From NCBI GenBank assembly GCA_023417815.1, contig JAEZEI010000131.1, forward strand, positions 1 to 64,000: a stretch of 64,000 nucleotides of DNA. Reading direction: 5' to 3'. The DNA is from Bacteroidota bacterium. Lineage in GTDB: Bacteria > Bacteroidota > Bacteroidia > Chitinophagales > Chitinophagaceae. Each line of letters opens with the position of its first letter. Position 1 is the first letter of the stretch. Below the pieces are notes generated by a model, which saw only the letters and a program-made list of their open reading frames with translations, was not told the DNA's origin and searched no databases. A program made the position numbers and the translations under genes. Below, piece by piece: positions 49,027 through 57,793 of the stretch.

Positions 49027-51807
49027 ATGAGCCACACTTACAAAGGTAATGGAAAAAGCATATTTGTCTTCCCTGTTGTGGCAGTGCTGGCAATGTTAAC
49101 ATTTTATTCCGGCCTCTCAGGAACAACAAAATTCGCTTTTCACAATCCTTTAGAATCTTCAGTACTAATTAATGATACAATTCCGCAGGGCGACACTATT
49201 CCAAAGCGAGGCGATACGGTAGCTGCAACCGGGGTTGCTCCTTCACTCGAACTGCAGGGCAACCGTGCCACAGATCTTACTTCACGCAGCAACATTCCTT
49301 CACGAACGGATACCACCGTTCTCCCGGTTATAGATACTTTTTCTTTCCGTACCTCAACGGATGGACTTGATGCGCCTGTTTCATATTATGCAGAAGACAG
49401 CGCGGTGATGGATATTCCCGGTGAACGTTTTTATTTATATGGTAAAGGATCGAACGTAAAGTACAAGGATAATGATCTTGAAGCGCCGCGGATCATCTAT
49501 GATCAGAATTCAAACCTGGTAAGCGCATACCTGGTGCGCGACAGCCTGGGCCAGGTGGAATCAATGCCGACATTCAAACAGGGCGATTTTACTTCTACCA
49601 GCGATACCATTTATTTCAATATGAAAACGGGGAAGGGTATAACCAAAAGTACCTACACCCAGCAGGGCGAGATGTATGTTTATGGAGAGAAGATCAAAAA
49701 GGTTTCACCGAATGTTTTCTATGCGCTGCGCGGAAGGTTCACTACCTGTAATCTCGATACACCTCACTTCGCTTTCGTAAGCAGCAAAATAAAATTCATA
49801 AATGAGAAGATGGCGTATAGCGGCCCGGTGCATCCCGAGTTTGAAGGGGTTCCGGTTCCTGTATACCTGCCCTTCGGGATATTTCCTTTACAGCAGGGCA
49901 GGCATTCGGGGCTCATCGCTCCATCATTCACAGCGAATGAACAATTAGGCCTGGCGCTTGAAGGTCTTGGTTATTATAAGATACTTAATGATAACTGGGA
50001 CGTAGTGGCTCGTGCTACGGTTTATTCCTATGGCGGGTGGACGGCCAATGTAAGTCCGAGATACTTTAAGCGTTACCGTTACCAGGGAAACCTGTCGCTC
50101 GACATGCAGCGGTTCAAAACGAATTTTAAAGGCGACCCGGATTATTCTTCGAGCCGCACCTTTAATATACGGTGGTCGCATAATGCAGATATGAAAGCAA
50201 GGCCGGGGGTTTCTTTCAGCGCCAATGTGAATGCCGGCAGCAGCAAATTCAATTCGCAGGTGCCGAATAGCCCGCAGCGAAACTTCACCAACCAAATGCA
50301 ATCTTCCATTACCTGGTCGAAGGTCTGGAAAGACAAGCCTTTCAATTTATCGGTGAGTGCGAATCATAACCAGAATACCACCCAGCGCAGGATAAACCTG
50401 AACCTTCCTGATGTTGCCTTCAACCTTAACACCCTTTACCCTTTCCGGAGAAAGGAACCAACAGGCAGTTACCGCTGGTATGAGAACCTTGGCGTGGCGC
50501 TTAATACCACCGCGCGAAGCCTGACCACCTTTATAGATACAGCCGGGAATATCGGGAAGCAGATCTTTGATAACCTGCAGTGGGGAGCGAATCACAATGT
50601 GCCTATAACCCTTTCCCTTCCGCAACTGGGCCCGGTGCAGGTATCCCCATCCGTAAGCTACCAGGAAAGATGGTACCAGCAAAGGCTTACCCGCGAATGG
50701 AACCCTGTAACACGAAAGGTGGATACCGTAATTCAAAGGGGTTTATTCACCGCGCGCGATATGCAGTTCGGAATGGGGGCTTCTACAAGGATCTTCGGGA
50801 TGTTCACCTTCGGACAAAGAAGCAAGGTTTCTGCAATTAGGCACGAGATACGGCCAAATATTTCTATCAATTACAAACCTAACCTGAACAAGCATAATTA
50901 TTACGATTCACAGATAGATACCTTCGGAAATGTGGCGCGCTTCTCAGTCTATGAAGGAACGGTTTACGGTCCTTTTGGTGAAGGAACCTTTGGAGGACTT
51001 GCCTTTGGTGTAGACAATAACCTTAGCATGAAGGTGCGGAACAGGAAGGATACAGGAGAAGCTTCTCTTCGGAAAGTTTCCCTGGTAGATGGATTCAGCA
51101 TCAATGGCAGTTATAATTTCCTGGCAGATTCATTTAAGTTCGGCGGTATCAGCCTTAACATGCGAAGCAATCTTTTCAATAAGATAAACATCACCGCCAA
51201 TGCCCTGCTCGATCCATATCTCACCAACAGCAGGGGAGAGCGTATCGATAAACTTATCTGGACTCAAAGACCTTCGCTGGGCCGGTTAACAACAGGAAAT
51301 GTTTCGGTGCAGAGTTCTTTCCGGGGCGGCGATAAAACCTCGCCGGGCGAGAATACCGTAAGCGATTACCCGAAGAATGTGGATGCCAGCGGCTTCCCGC
51401 TGGATGATTACCAGATGGAAGCGGCATACATCAGGGACAATCCCGGCCAGTACGCGGATTTTTCCATTCCATGGAGTATCGACTTCGCATATTCGCTGCG
51501 TTTTCAGCGCGTGAGGAAGCCTGATTATACCGGCTTCATGACCCGCTTCTTCCAGGATGTGAACTGGAATTCTTCCGTTAACCTTACACCGCGATGGAAG
51601 ATCGGGGTGACGGGCTTCTATAATATCACCGACAATGAACTGGGAACGATCAGCATGTATTTGTCGCGCGAAATGCACTGCTGGCAAATGGCGATCAACC
51701 TTTCGCCGGTGGGCAGGTTCAGGTTCTTTAATATTACGATCAGTCCCAAATCGCCTATTCTCCGCGACCTGAAAATTAATCGTACGAGGTACTTCTACGA
51801 TCTTTAA
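49027..51807 (+). CDS. lptD: LptD-like LPS-assembly outer-membrane protein
   Basis: About 926 residues. A signal-anchor-like N-terminus (about 12-30) is followed by an OstA-type N-terminal domain (for example YLYGKGSNVKYKDNDLEAPR) and a large C-terminal barrel with many aromatic-ended strands, including the LptD-type segment PVPVYLPFGIFPLQQGRHSG. It inserts LPS into the outer membrane with LptE, which is encoded at 5.6-6.1 kb of this window. I use ATG 49027, since the alternative TTG 49012 overlaps the likely promoter. A palindromic element follows the stop. Confidence 0.85.
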   Translation: MSHTYKGNGKSIFVFPVVAVLAMLTFYSGLSGTTKFAFHNPLESSVLINDTIPQGDTIPKRGDTVAATGVAPSLELQGNRATDLTSRSNIPSRTDTTVLPVIDTFSFRTSTDGLDAPVSYYAEDSAVMDIPGERFYLYGKGSNVKYKDNDLEAPRIIYDQNSNLVSAYLVRDSLGQVESMPTFKQGDFTSTSDTIYFNMKTGKGITKSTYTQQGEMYVYGEKIKKVSPNVFYALRGRFTTCNLDTPHFAFVSSKIKFINEKMAYSGPVHPEFEGVPVPVYLPFGIFPLQQGRHSGLIAPSFTANEQLGLALEGLGYYKILNDNWDVVARATVYSYGGWTANVSPRYFKRYRYQGNLSLDMQRFKTNFKGDPDYSSSRTFNIRWSHNADMKARPGVSFSANVNAGSSKFNSQVPNSPQRNFTNQMQSSITWSKVWKDKPFNLSVSANHNQNTTQRRINLNLPDVAFNLNTLYPFRRKEPTGSYRWYENLGVALNTTARSLTTFIDTAGNIGKQIFDNLQWGANHNVPITLSLPQLGPVQVSPSVSYQERWYQQRLTREWNPVTRKVDTVIQRGLFTARDMQFGMGASTRIFGMFTFGQRSKVSAIRHEIRPNISINYKPNLNKHNYYDSQIDTFGNVARFSVYEGTVYGPFGEGTFGGLAFGVDNNLSMKVRNRKDTGEASLRKVSLVDGFSINGSYNFLADSFKFGGISLNMRSNLFNKINITANALLDPYLTNSRGERIDKLIWTQRPSLGRLTTGNVSVQSSFRGGDKTSPGENTVSDYPKNVDASGFPLDDYQMEAAYIRDNPGQYADFSIPWSIDFAYSLRFQRVRKPDYTGFMTRFFQDVNWNSSVNLTPRWKIGVTGFYNITDNELGTISMYLSREMHCWQMAINLSPVGRFRFFNITISPKSPILRDLKINRTRYFYDL

Positions 51808-51827
51808 ATAGGCAGTTTATTAATAAT

Positions 51828-51891
51828 AGTTCCCGCTGATCTACGCAGATTTTAACGCAGATCCACGCAGGAGATCTGCGGGAACTTTTTT
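51828..51891 (+). repeat. Palindromic intergenic repeat, possible terminator of lptD
   Basis: Nine-base arms AGTTCCCGC (51828-51836) and GCGGGAACT (51878-51886) enclose three near-direct copies of ACGCAGAT. Six T follow the right arm, so it can act as an intrinsic terminator. A related copy beginning GGTTCCCGCTGA lies at about 52710-52735, and a weaker one at 63441-63480. Confidence 0.7.
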
Positions 51892-51894
51892 CTA

Positions 51895-52644
51895 CTACTT
51901 ATTCTTTTTGACTTTTCCAGGGAAACCTAGTTCCAGGTATTTTTCCTTCATTATTTCGAACACTTCATTCTTCAATTGGGAAGAAGTTTTACCTGCAGAG
52001 GATACAGGCTCCAGGAAGGTCATTGAAAGTTTTGTTGGAAGAAGGTAGAATGTTTCGTGCACCGGCATAGCCTTTTTGGTGCCGGTGATGATGCACGGAA
52101 TAACATCCTTCCCTGATTCAGTGGCGAGACGGAATGCGCCTTCATAAAAAGGCTTCAGCGGCTCGTTTGTTCGGTTGCGTGTGCCTTCTGGGTAGATGCA
52201 CATATGCATTCCTTGGCGCAGCACTTCCTTCATTTTTTCAAAACTCCTTATCCTGCTCTTTTCACTTTTCCTGTTCACCAGCACAGAGCCTTTTGAATAA
52301 TACCATCCGAACAGGGGAACCTTCGCGAATGAATCCTTGGCGATGGTCTTATTCGCACCGGGAACAAATGGTGCGCTCAGCGGAACATCCAGCAGGGCAT
52401 TATGGTTGAACACCACCACGTAGTTCCTTCCTTCAGCAAAATTTTCTTTGCCGCGAACCTTTACCGGGCAGCCCACCAGGAACAGCCATATCCGCATCCA
52501 AACCCGCGCAAGCGCAATAAAATAGCGCTGGCCCTTAATACCGGGAATAAGATATGCGATCATCGAAAACGGGAAGAACAGGAGGAAGGTAATGGTAAAG
52601 GTTATCAATCCCCATATTGCCCATAGTCGTGCGATAAATTTCAT
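51895..52644 (-). CDS. plsC: 1-acyl-sn-glycerol-3-phosphate acyltransferase (PlsC family)
   Basis: A 249-residue lysophosphatidate acyltransferase that completes phosphatidic acid synthesis at the inner membrane. N-terminal helices (about 7-30) precede the catalytic HX4D motif NHNALLDV (about 80-87). The second conserved block YPEGTRNR (about 147-154) is present. The C-terminus is lysine-rich. It may instead acylate another lysolipid, which sequence alone does not decide. It is convergent with lptD across the palindromic repeat. Confidence 0.88.
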   Translation of the reverse strand: MKFIARLWAIWGLITFTITFLLFFPFSMIAYLIPGIKGQRYFIALARVWMRIWLFLVGCPVKVRGKENFAEGRNYVVVFNHNALLDVPLSAPFVPGANKTIAKDSFAKVPLFGWYYSKGSVLVNRKSEKSRIRSFEKMKEVLRQGMHMCIYPEGTRNRTNEPLKPFYEGAFRLATESGKDVIPCIITGTKKAMPVHETFYLLPTKLSMTFLEPVSSAGKTSSQLKNEVFEIMKEKYLELGFPGKVKKNK

Positions 52645-52765
52645 TATGCCAATTTATATTTAAACCTTGATTCACTCAACGCATGAATGAAATGATCATT
52701 CCGCTAATAATGGTTCCCGCTGACAGCGCAGACTTGCGCAGAAAGTTTTTATTGATCAATCCTAT

Positions 52766-52852
52766 ACAATAAACCCTGAACAATAAACATTAATCACCCC
52801 AACCTCAAACCTCCAACTTCCAACCTCCAACCTCAAACCTCCAACTTCCAGT
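52766..52852. repeat. Direct-repeat intergenic block overlapping the ung 3' end
   Basis: The block begins with AATAAAC units and contains a perfect 22-base direct repeat (52801-52822 and 52829-52850, spacing 28) built from words CCTCAAACC, CTCCAAC and TTCCA. The second copy runs into the ung stop codon and encodes its last residues (KLEV). Part of the block resembles 26651-26712. Confidence 0.75.
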
Positions 52853-53519
52853 CCACCGGGCTTTGCCCGGAGGACTGGAGCAATTCATTCGTTTTACTAA
52901 AATGCCTGCATCCAAAAAATCCTTTATCGGCGCTGAAGGGAGAGGGGTGGGCGGCCTTCAGCACGAAATGTTTTGTTTCGTCTATCAATGGCTGTTTTTC
53001 CTGCGCGAACTTTCCCCACAACAGGAAAACAACATGTTCTTTGTGGTCGGAGATTTTTTTTATGACCGCGTCGGTGAATTCGGCCCAGCCATAGCGGGCA
53101 TGGCTGAAAGGTTCGCCCGCACGAACCGTTAGCGCGGCATTCAGAAGCAGCACCCCCTGCTTCGCCCACGCGGTAAGGTTACCGAAGCCGGGTGGAACAC
53201 TAACGCCTGTATCTTGCCGAAGTTCTTTAAAAATATTCACCAGCGAGGGTGGGGGTTTAATTCCTGCGGGAACGGAAAAGCTGAGCCCGTGCGCCTGACC
53301 CCGGCCGTGATACGGGTCCTGTCCCAGGATCACCACCTTCACTTCATCGAACGGGGTTTGGTTGAAGGCGTTGAAGATAAGCGGGCCGGGAGGATAGATC
53401 GTTTTTCCTGCATTGATCTCCGTTTTAATGAAGGTGACTACCTGGCTGAACCAGGTGGTCTTGAATTCTTCTTTAAGCATTTCCTTCCAGGAAGGATGGA
53501 TCTGTACGTCCATAAGCAA
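52833..53519 (-). CDS. ung: Uracil-DNA glycosylase
   Basis: A 228-residue family-1 uracil-DNA glycosylase that removes uracil from DNA. Motifs: GQDPYHGRGQAHGLSFSV (about 64-81) with the catalytic aspartate, and AAHPSPFSADKGFFGC (about 190-205) with the conserved histidine. The size is normal. ATG 53519 or 53513 (MDVQIHPS) can be the start. The 3' end, encoding KLEV, coincides with an intergenic direct repeat, so the C-terminus may be variable between strains. Confidence 0.95.
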   Translation of the reverse strand: MLMDVQIHPSWKEMLKEEFKTTWFSQVVTFIKTEINAGKTIYPPGPLIFNAFNQTPFDEVKVVILGQDPYHGRGQAHGLSFSVPAGIKPPPSLVNIFKELRQDTGVSVPPGFGNLTAWAKQGVLLLNAALTVRAGEPFSHARYGWAEFTDAVIKKISDHKEHVVFLLWGKFAQEKQPLIDETKHFVLKAAHPSPFSADKGFFGCRHFSKTNELLQSSGQSPVDWKLEV

Positions 53520-53521
53520 AT

Positions 53522-53545
53522 AAAAAAAGCCTTGCAGGCAAGGCT
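53522..53545 (-). terminator. Intrinsic terminator of tRNA-Arg
   Basis: On the minus strand AGCCTTG-CCTG-CAAGGCT forms a 7-bp hairpin followed by TTTTTTT. It sits six bases past the 3' end of the tRNA. Confidence 0.8.
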
Positions 53546-53550
53546 GAATG

Positions 53551-53624
<74 letters not shown>

Positions 53625-53763
53625 GCACTGGAAAGCGGGTGCAAATATAGATAGAATGCACGGTTAAAAATTCATTTCACCGGTCAAATCATTCCTTTTA
53701 CGATACGAAATCGCCTTTATAAACCAATGAAAATAAAACTATAATATTGTTAAAAAAGATTCA

Positions 53764-53790
53764 TTGGTATAATTTTAGGTATTACATTTG
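53764..53790 (+). promoter_or_regulatory. Bacteroidota-type promoter upstream of ompA-like gene
   Basis: A TTG at 53764-53766 and an exact TAnnTTTG box (TACATTTG, 53783-53790) are 16 bases apart, slightly short. The leader would be about 65 bases, AT-rich and without a Shine-Dalgarno motif. Confidence 0.45.
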
Positions 53791-53859
53791 CTTTAACAAA
53801 CCCATTTTAAATTCTCCATCATTGATTTAGAGAGAATTAATAATTAAAACTTAGCGTTT

Positions 53860-55191
53860 ATGAAACAAAAACTTGCGTTGGTATTGGCTTCTGCGGTTTT
53901 GACCGCAGGTGCGATGGCTCAAACGCCTGGTAATACCCGCCCAGCGAAAAAACCAGCGTTGGTTGGTATTCACCTTAATGCGATCGATTTCAAAACCCCG
54001 GAAACCCTTAAGAACACATCAAGTTCAAGGATCTTTGCTGATCCAAAAGACATGGATTTTGGTTTCTCGGTTTCTTACTGGAGAGGTTTGACCAGCAAGA
54101 TCGACCTTTCATTGAAAGCTACTGCAATGCTTCATGATTATGCCGGCGACAGGAATGAAGCAACCACTAAAACTGAAATGGGCCTTGAATTAGAACCAGC
54201 TATCAACATCAGGCCATTTAATGATAATGTATTCTTCAACCCATTCCTTACTGCCGGTGTTGGCGGTGGATGGTATACCGGTGAATTCGGTGCTTATGTA
54301 CCTGCCGGCGTTGGTCTTCAGTTCAATTTCAAAAGCGTAACCTACCTGGTGTTACAGGCGCAGTACCGCTTTACCCTTACAAAGGATGACCTGAAAGACA
54401 ATCTTTTCTATTCCCTGGGCCTGCTTCAGAACTTCGGTCCTGAAACTCCTGCAGTTGTTCCTCCACCACCACCACCAGTGGTTGCTGACCGCGATAATGA
54501 TGGTGTTCCTGATGACAGCGACAAATGCCCAGACACTCCGGGTCTTGCATCCCTGCAGGGTTGCCCAGACCGTGATGGTGATGGTATAGCTGATGGCGAC
54601 GATAAATGCCCTGACCAGGCTGGTCTTGCTAAATACGACGGTTGCCCTATCCCTGATACTGACGGCGATGGCGTAAACGACGAAGAAGATAAATGTCCAA
54701 ACGAAAAAGGTCTTGCACGTTACCAGGGTTGCCCAATTCCGGATACTGATGGCGACGGTGTGAACGACGAAGAAGATAAATGTCCTTCACGTCCGGGTCC
54801 TGCAAGCAACCAGGGTTGCCCAGAGATCTCTAAAGAAGTAGTTGAAAGGATCAACATCGCTGCTAAGAATGTATTCTTCGCAACCGGTAAATACACCCTT
54901 CTAGCTAAATCAAATGCTTCACTGAACGAAGTTGCGAAGCTGATGAAGGATGATCCATCACTGATCCTGGACATCTCAGGCCACACTGATGACGTTGGTT
55001 CTGAAGAAAGCAACCAGACACTTTCTGAAAACCGTGCAAACGCGGTTAAAGAATACCTCGTAAAACAAGGTATCGATGAAAGCCGTCTGAATTCAGTAGG
55101 TTATGGCGAATCAAAACCAGTTGCAGACAACAAAACTGCAGCAGGCCGCGCTAAAAACCGCCGCACAGAAATGACAGCAAGGAATTATTAA
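53860..55191 (+). CDS. OmpA-family outer-membrane protein with thrombospondin type 3 repeats
   Basis: A 443-residue protein with a signal peptide (ending AMAQ) and an N-terminal barrel-like region of about 190 residues. A proline-rich linker (VVPPPPPPVV) follows, then four calcium-binding thrombospondin type 3 repeats such as DRDNDGVPDDSDKCPDTPG and DTDGDGVNDEEDKCPNEKG. An OmpA peptidoglycan-binding domain (ISGHTDDVGSEESNQTLSEN, RANAVKEYL, GYGESKPVADNKT) ends the protein. It links the outer membrane to the cell wall. Repeats three and four are nearly identical in DNA, a sign of recent duplication. A terminator follows; the codon choice looks like that of a highly expressed gene. Confidence 0.93.
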   Translation: MKQKLALVLASAVLTAGAMAQTPGNTRPAKKPALVGIHLNAIDFKTPETLKNTSSSRIFADPKDMDFGFSVSYWRGLTSKIDLSLKATAMLHDYAGDRNEATTKTEMGLELEPAINIRPFNDNVFFNPFLTAGVGGGWYTGEFGAYVPAGVGLQFNFKSVTYLVLQAQYRFTLTKDDLKDNLFYSLGLLQNFGPETPAVVPPPPPPVVADRDNDGVPDDSDKCPDTPGLASLQGCPDRDGDGIADGDDKCPDQAGLAKYDGCPIPDTDGDGVNDEEDKCPNEKGLARYQGCPIPDTDGDGVNDEEDKCPSRPGPASNQGCPEISKEVVERINIAAKNVFFATGKYTLLAKSNASLNEVAKLMKDDPSLILDISGHTDDVGSEESNQTLSENRANAVKEYLVKQGIDESRLNSVGYGESKPVADNKTAAGRAKNRRTEMTARNY

Positions 55192-55214
55192 TTCCTCGTG
55201 GAATATTAAAAAGA

Positions 55215-55238
55215 GCCTCCCGACCGGGAGGCTTTTTT
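55215..55238 (+). terminator. Intrinsic terminator of the OmpA gene
   Basis: Perfect 7-bp arms GCCTCCC (55215-55221) and GGGAGGC (55226-55232) with a GACC loop, then six T. Confidence 0.88.
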
Positions 55239-55257
55239 AGTTATAGGGGTCTTTCGT

Positions 55258-55350
55258 CCCTGTGTCCCCGGAAATCTGCGATTACATCTCCGAAAATCTG
55301 CGCCCGCCCGTACCGGACGGAACCGCGGAGGAATCCGTTCAGGCGGGCGT
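55258..55350. repeat. Large GC-rich palindromic element
   Basis: Arms CGCCCGCC (55301-55308) and GGCGGGCG (55342-55349) enclose a second pair, ACGGA/TCCGT (55317-55321 and 55334-55338). The left flank (55274-55302) repeats ATCTGCG twice. The whole is denser in G and C than its surroundings and resembles the palindrome family at 51.8 kb in its ATCTGCG words. It could be a mobile or structural repeat; no gene overlaps its core. Confidence 0.6.
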
Positions 55351-55386
55351 TCGGGTGGGGGAACCATTTTTCAGAAATGTTCGCCG

Positions 55387-55641
55387 GTGGTGACCACCAG
55401 GCTGAAAATAAAGCTGGAAGGTTTGCTGGCAGAAGAGAATTATACCATGGAGGAGATCGCAAAACTTGAAGCAAAAACTGTCGCAGAAATTTCAGATGAA
55501 ACAGGAAAGGATGCAGTAGAGAATACCTCGCAGGGGAAACCTGCAACGGTGAATATTTCCTACGAAAATGTATTGGATGCAGGAGGAAGACAACTGACTG
55601 GGCAGGAACTTTTTGATACGTATCCTTTAACGAACACCTGA
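55387..55641 (+). CDS. Doubtful small ORF after the palindromic element
   Basis: An 84-codon frame starting at GTG (TTRLKIKLEGLLAEENYTME is its beginning). It shows ordinary amphipathic helices but no family I know. No good start codon with a promoter precedes it, since the GTG lies in the repeat-rich region; an in-frame ATG at 55447 gives only 64 residues. It may be real, a fragment of a longer gene whose 5' end was replaced by the repeat, or chance. Confidence 0.3.
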   Translation: MVTTRLKIKLEGLLAEENYTMEEIAKLEAKTVAEISDETGKDAVENTSQGKPATVNISYENVLDAGGRQLTGQELFDTYPLTNT

Positions 55642-55721
55642 TCATTCTGAATTGGTGGTGCAGCGGGAATGAACGGATGGCAAGCATATGCGCTCTTCCG
55701 TTTTTTTTACTATGTTTATTT

Positions 55722-56912
55722 ATGTTCCCGATCAAAACGTATAGGTTCATTCCATTTGCAAAGTTGCTTTTTATCGCTCTTTCCCTCAGCGCCCTGACCG
55801 GCTGCAAGGGGCAATCAAGAGATAAGGGAACGGTGGAAGCGCCGTCATTCTTTGGAATGCCTCAAGGCGTTGCATCAACGGATACCAGCGCTGCCTGGAA
55901 GGAGGCCGGGCAAAGGATCCTGCTTACTGGAATTGTTTACAAGGCCGACGGTAAAACGCCTGCGCCGGATGTGCTTCTTTATTATTACCAGACCAATGGT
56001 GAAGGAAGATACCTGCACAAACCGAATGAAAGCAGGAGCATGCCGCCGAATGAACTCGGGCAGACCCATGGTTATATCCGTGGCTGGGTGAGCACCGATC
56101 GTGAAGGGAAATACAGCATCTATACCACGAGGCCCGGCGCATATCCTACCAATGATGAACCCGCTCATATTCACATCACGGTGAAAGAGCCTGACAACAC
56201 CCGGGAATACTACCTGGATGATTTTGTTTTTGATGACGACAAGATCCTGAACACAGCCCGGAGACTGAAAATGGAAAACCGGGGCGGAAGTGGTGTGCTA
56301 CGGATGGTTTCCAAAGATGGTCTGCAGGTTGGTGAAAGAAATATTATTCTCGGGCTGAACATTCCTGGATACGCCAATGCGCAGAAAAATACTTCGGGAA
56401 GAAATGTCGGTGAGGATGTGATCTCCTTTATTCCATATCATGCCTGGGGACCAGACAAAGGCACAAGGGTTTGCCCCGTGTGCAAATACGGCTGGTATCA
56501 TGGCATACTTTATTTTGTGGGGAATCATCCCGACTGGCAGGAGATCCGCTCCTGGCTTACTTTCCTGGAAGGCGAAAGCAGGAAGAGAGCAAAGCACCTG
56601 AAGGTCTATTTTGTTTATGGAAATGAGAAGGACTATGACAGAACTGCACGGGAAAAAGAGCTTGAAAAACTGGGACAGGAACTCGGGCTGCAAAAAACAG
56701 CGCTCACCTTTGTGCCTTCATTCCGCGACAGCGAATCGGAGGTTGACCTGAACAAGATAGACCCGGAAACAAAAAATACGATCCTGCTTTATAAGCGCAG
56801 CAGGATCGTAGATAAATTCATCGACCTGGCACCCACGCCTGAAAATTTCAAAATGATCTCTGCCCGTCTTGATGAAACCATCAATGAGTATTTTGATCTG
56901 CCAAAGGAATAA
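55722..56912 (+). CDS. Lipoprotein fusing an intradiol-dioxygenase domain to a thioredoxin-like domain
   Basis: About 396 residues from ATG 55722. The lipoprotein signal ends SALTGC (cysteine 28). Residues about 65-220 match intradiol ring-cleavage dioxygenases: the four Fe(III) ligands are visible as Y97 (GRYLHK), Y141 (PGAYP), H149 and H151 (AHIHITV). The C-terminal ~160 residues have a thioredoxin-like redox site TRVCPVCKYGWYHG with cysteines 251 and 254, and a FVYGNEKDYD stretch. I know of no experimental work on this combination. Ring cleavage of an aromatic or peptide-bound substrate at the cell surface is possible but unproven. The earlier ATG (55677) only lengthens the signal. Confidence 0.72.
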   Translation: MFPIKTYRFIPFAKLLFIALSLSALTGCKGQSRDKGTVEAPSFFGMPQGVASTDTSAAWKEAGQRILLTGIVYKADGKTPAPDVLLYYYQTNGEGRYLHKPNESRSMPPNELGQTHGYIRGWVSTDREGKYSIYTTRPGAYPTNDEPAHIHITVKEPDNTREYYLDDFVFDDDKILNTARRLKMENRGGSGVLRMVSKDGLQVGERNIILGLNIPGYANAQKNTSGRNVGEDVISFIPYHAWGPDKGTRVCPVCKYGWYHGILYFVGNHPDWQEIRSWLTFLEGESRKRAKHLKVYFVYGNEKDYDRTAREKELEKLGQELGLQKTALTFVPSFRDSESEVDLNKIDPETKNTILLYKRSRIVDKFIDLAPTPENFKMISARLDETINEYFDLPKE

Positions 56913-56917
56913 ACAGT

Positions 56918-57775
56918 TTATTCGGAAGCCATCTCGATGATGTTCGCAGTGCTTTTCTTTCCACGTTCATTCGAGATGAACATCCTGCCACCGGGATCGA
57001 ACGTAATACCTTCAGGCTTTGCGAAATCATTCCCGAGATCTTTCACCTCAACCAGTTTCCCTTCAGGGTCCAGTTGTAATAAACGGGAGGAAGGGCCGTC
57101 CACTACGTAATAGTGATGGCTTTCGGGATGTATGGCAATAGCTGAAGGCCGGACTTCTTTTTTCTTTTTACCTGCACGCAGTAACGGGTCAGAAACATCT
57201 ATGGAAAAAAGAGGCGTAGTATTCAGCTTCATATCTTTTAAAGCGAATGCATAAACTCCTTTTGAACCCGGCCTGGCCAGATCCTTATCCTTTACCGCGA
57301 GCAGAAGCATGTCCTGCTTTGGATCATAAGTGAGACCTTCAATATTATTCTCAATGGTGAAGGGGGTGGAGAATTGCTTCACTGAAGGTTTTGTATTATA
57401 ATCCCTTACTTCATAGATCATACCGTCTGATCGTACTATATAAACAGTTGATCCATTTAAAGCGATCCCTTCATAATCTCCGGGTCCTGCGAATGTGATC
57501 CTTTTCTTCACTTCCTGGTCTTTCGTATCGAAGATGAAGATTGTACCATCTTCATCCTGCACACAGGCAAAGAGGTCTTTGCTGATCCAGGCAATGCCTG
57601 AAACTTCGTTTAGTTCTCCAGGGAGTTCCCATTGCCGGAGTTTTTCACTTTTTGGATCGGCGTACACGGCAGGAAGATCCTGGTCCGGTGCAGGTTGCAA
57701 CAGGTCTGTATTTTGATTTGCAAAGAATATTACTGCAGCCACCGCTGCACCGGTTATCCAGAATTTAGCTTCCAT
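56918..57775 (-). CDS. SdiA-regulated (YjiK-like) exported beta-propeller protein
   Basis: A 285-residue protein with an N-terminal membrane/signal segment (about 6-22). The SdiA-regulated domain follows, a six-bladed propeller with repeated VSGIAWI, YEGIALNGSTVYIV, EGLTYDPKQDMLLLAV and KPEGITFDPGGRMFISNERG segments. Members are periplasmic proteins of unclear role; the family has a weak link to esterase-like propellers. It is convergent with the dioxygenase fusion gene, five bases apart, and divergent in order from the PepSY-like gene upstream. Confidence 0.82.
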   Translation of the reverse strand: MEAKFWITGAAVAAVIFFANQNTDLLQPAPDQDLPAVYADPKSEKLRQWELPGELNEVSGIAWISKDLFACVQDEDGTIFIFDTKDQEVKKRITFAGPGDYEGIALNGSTVYIVRSDGMIYEVRDYNTKPSVKQFSTPFTIENNIEGLTYDPKQDMLLLAVKDKDLARPGSKGVYAFALKDMKLNTTPLFSIDVSDPLLRAGKKKKEVRPSAIAIHPESHHYYVVDGPSSRLLQLDPEGKLVEVKDLGNDFAKPEGITFDPGGRMFISNERGKKSTANIIEMASE

Positions 57776-57793
57776 GATCCATCATTTTAGAAA

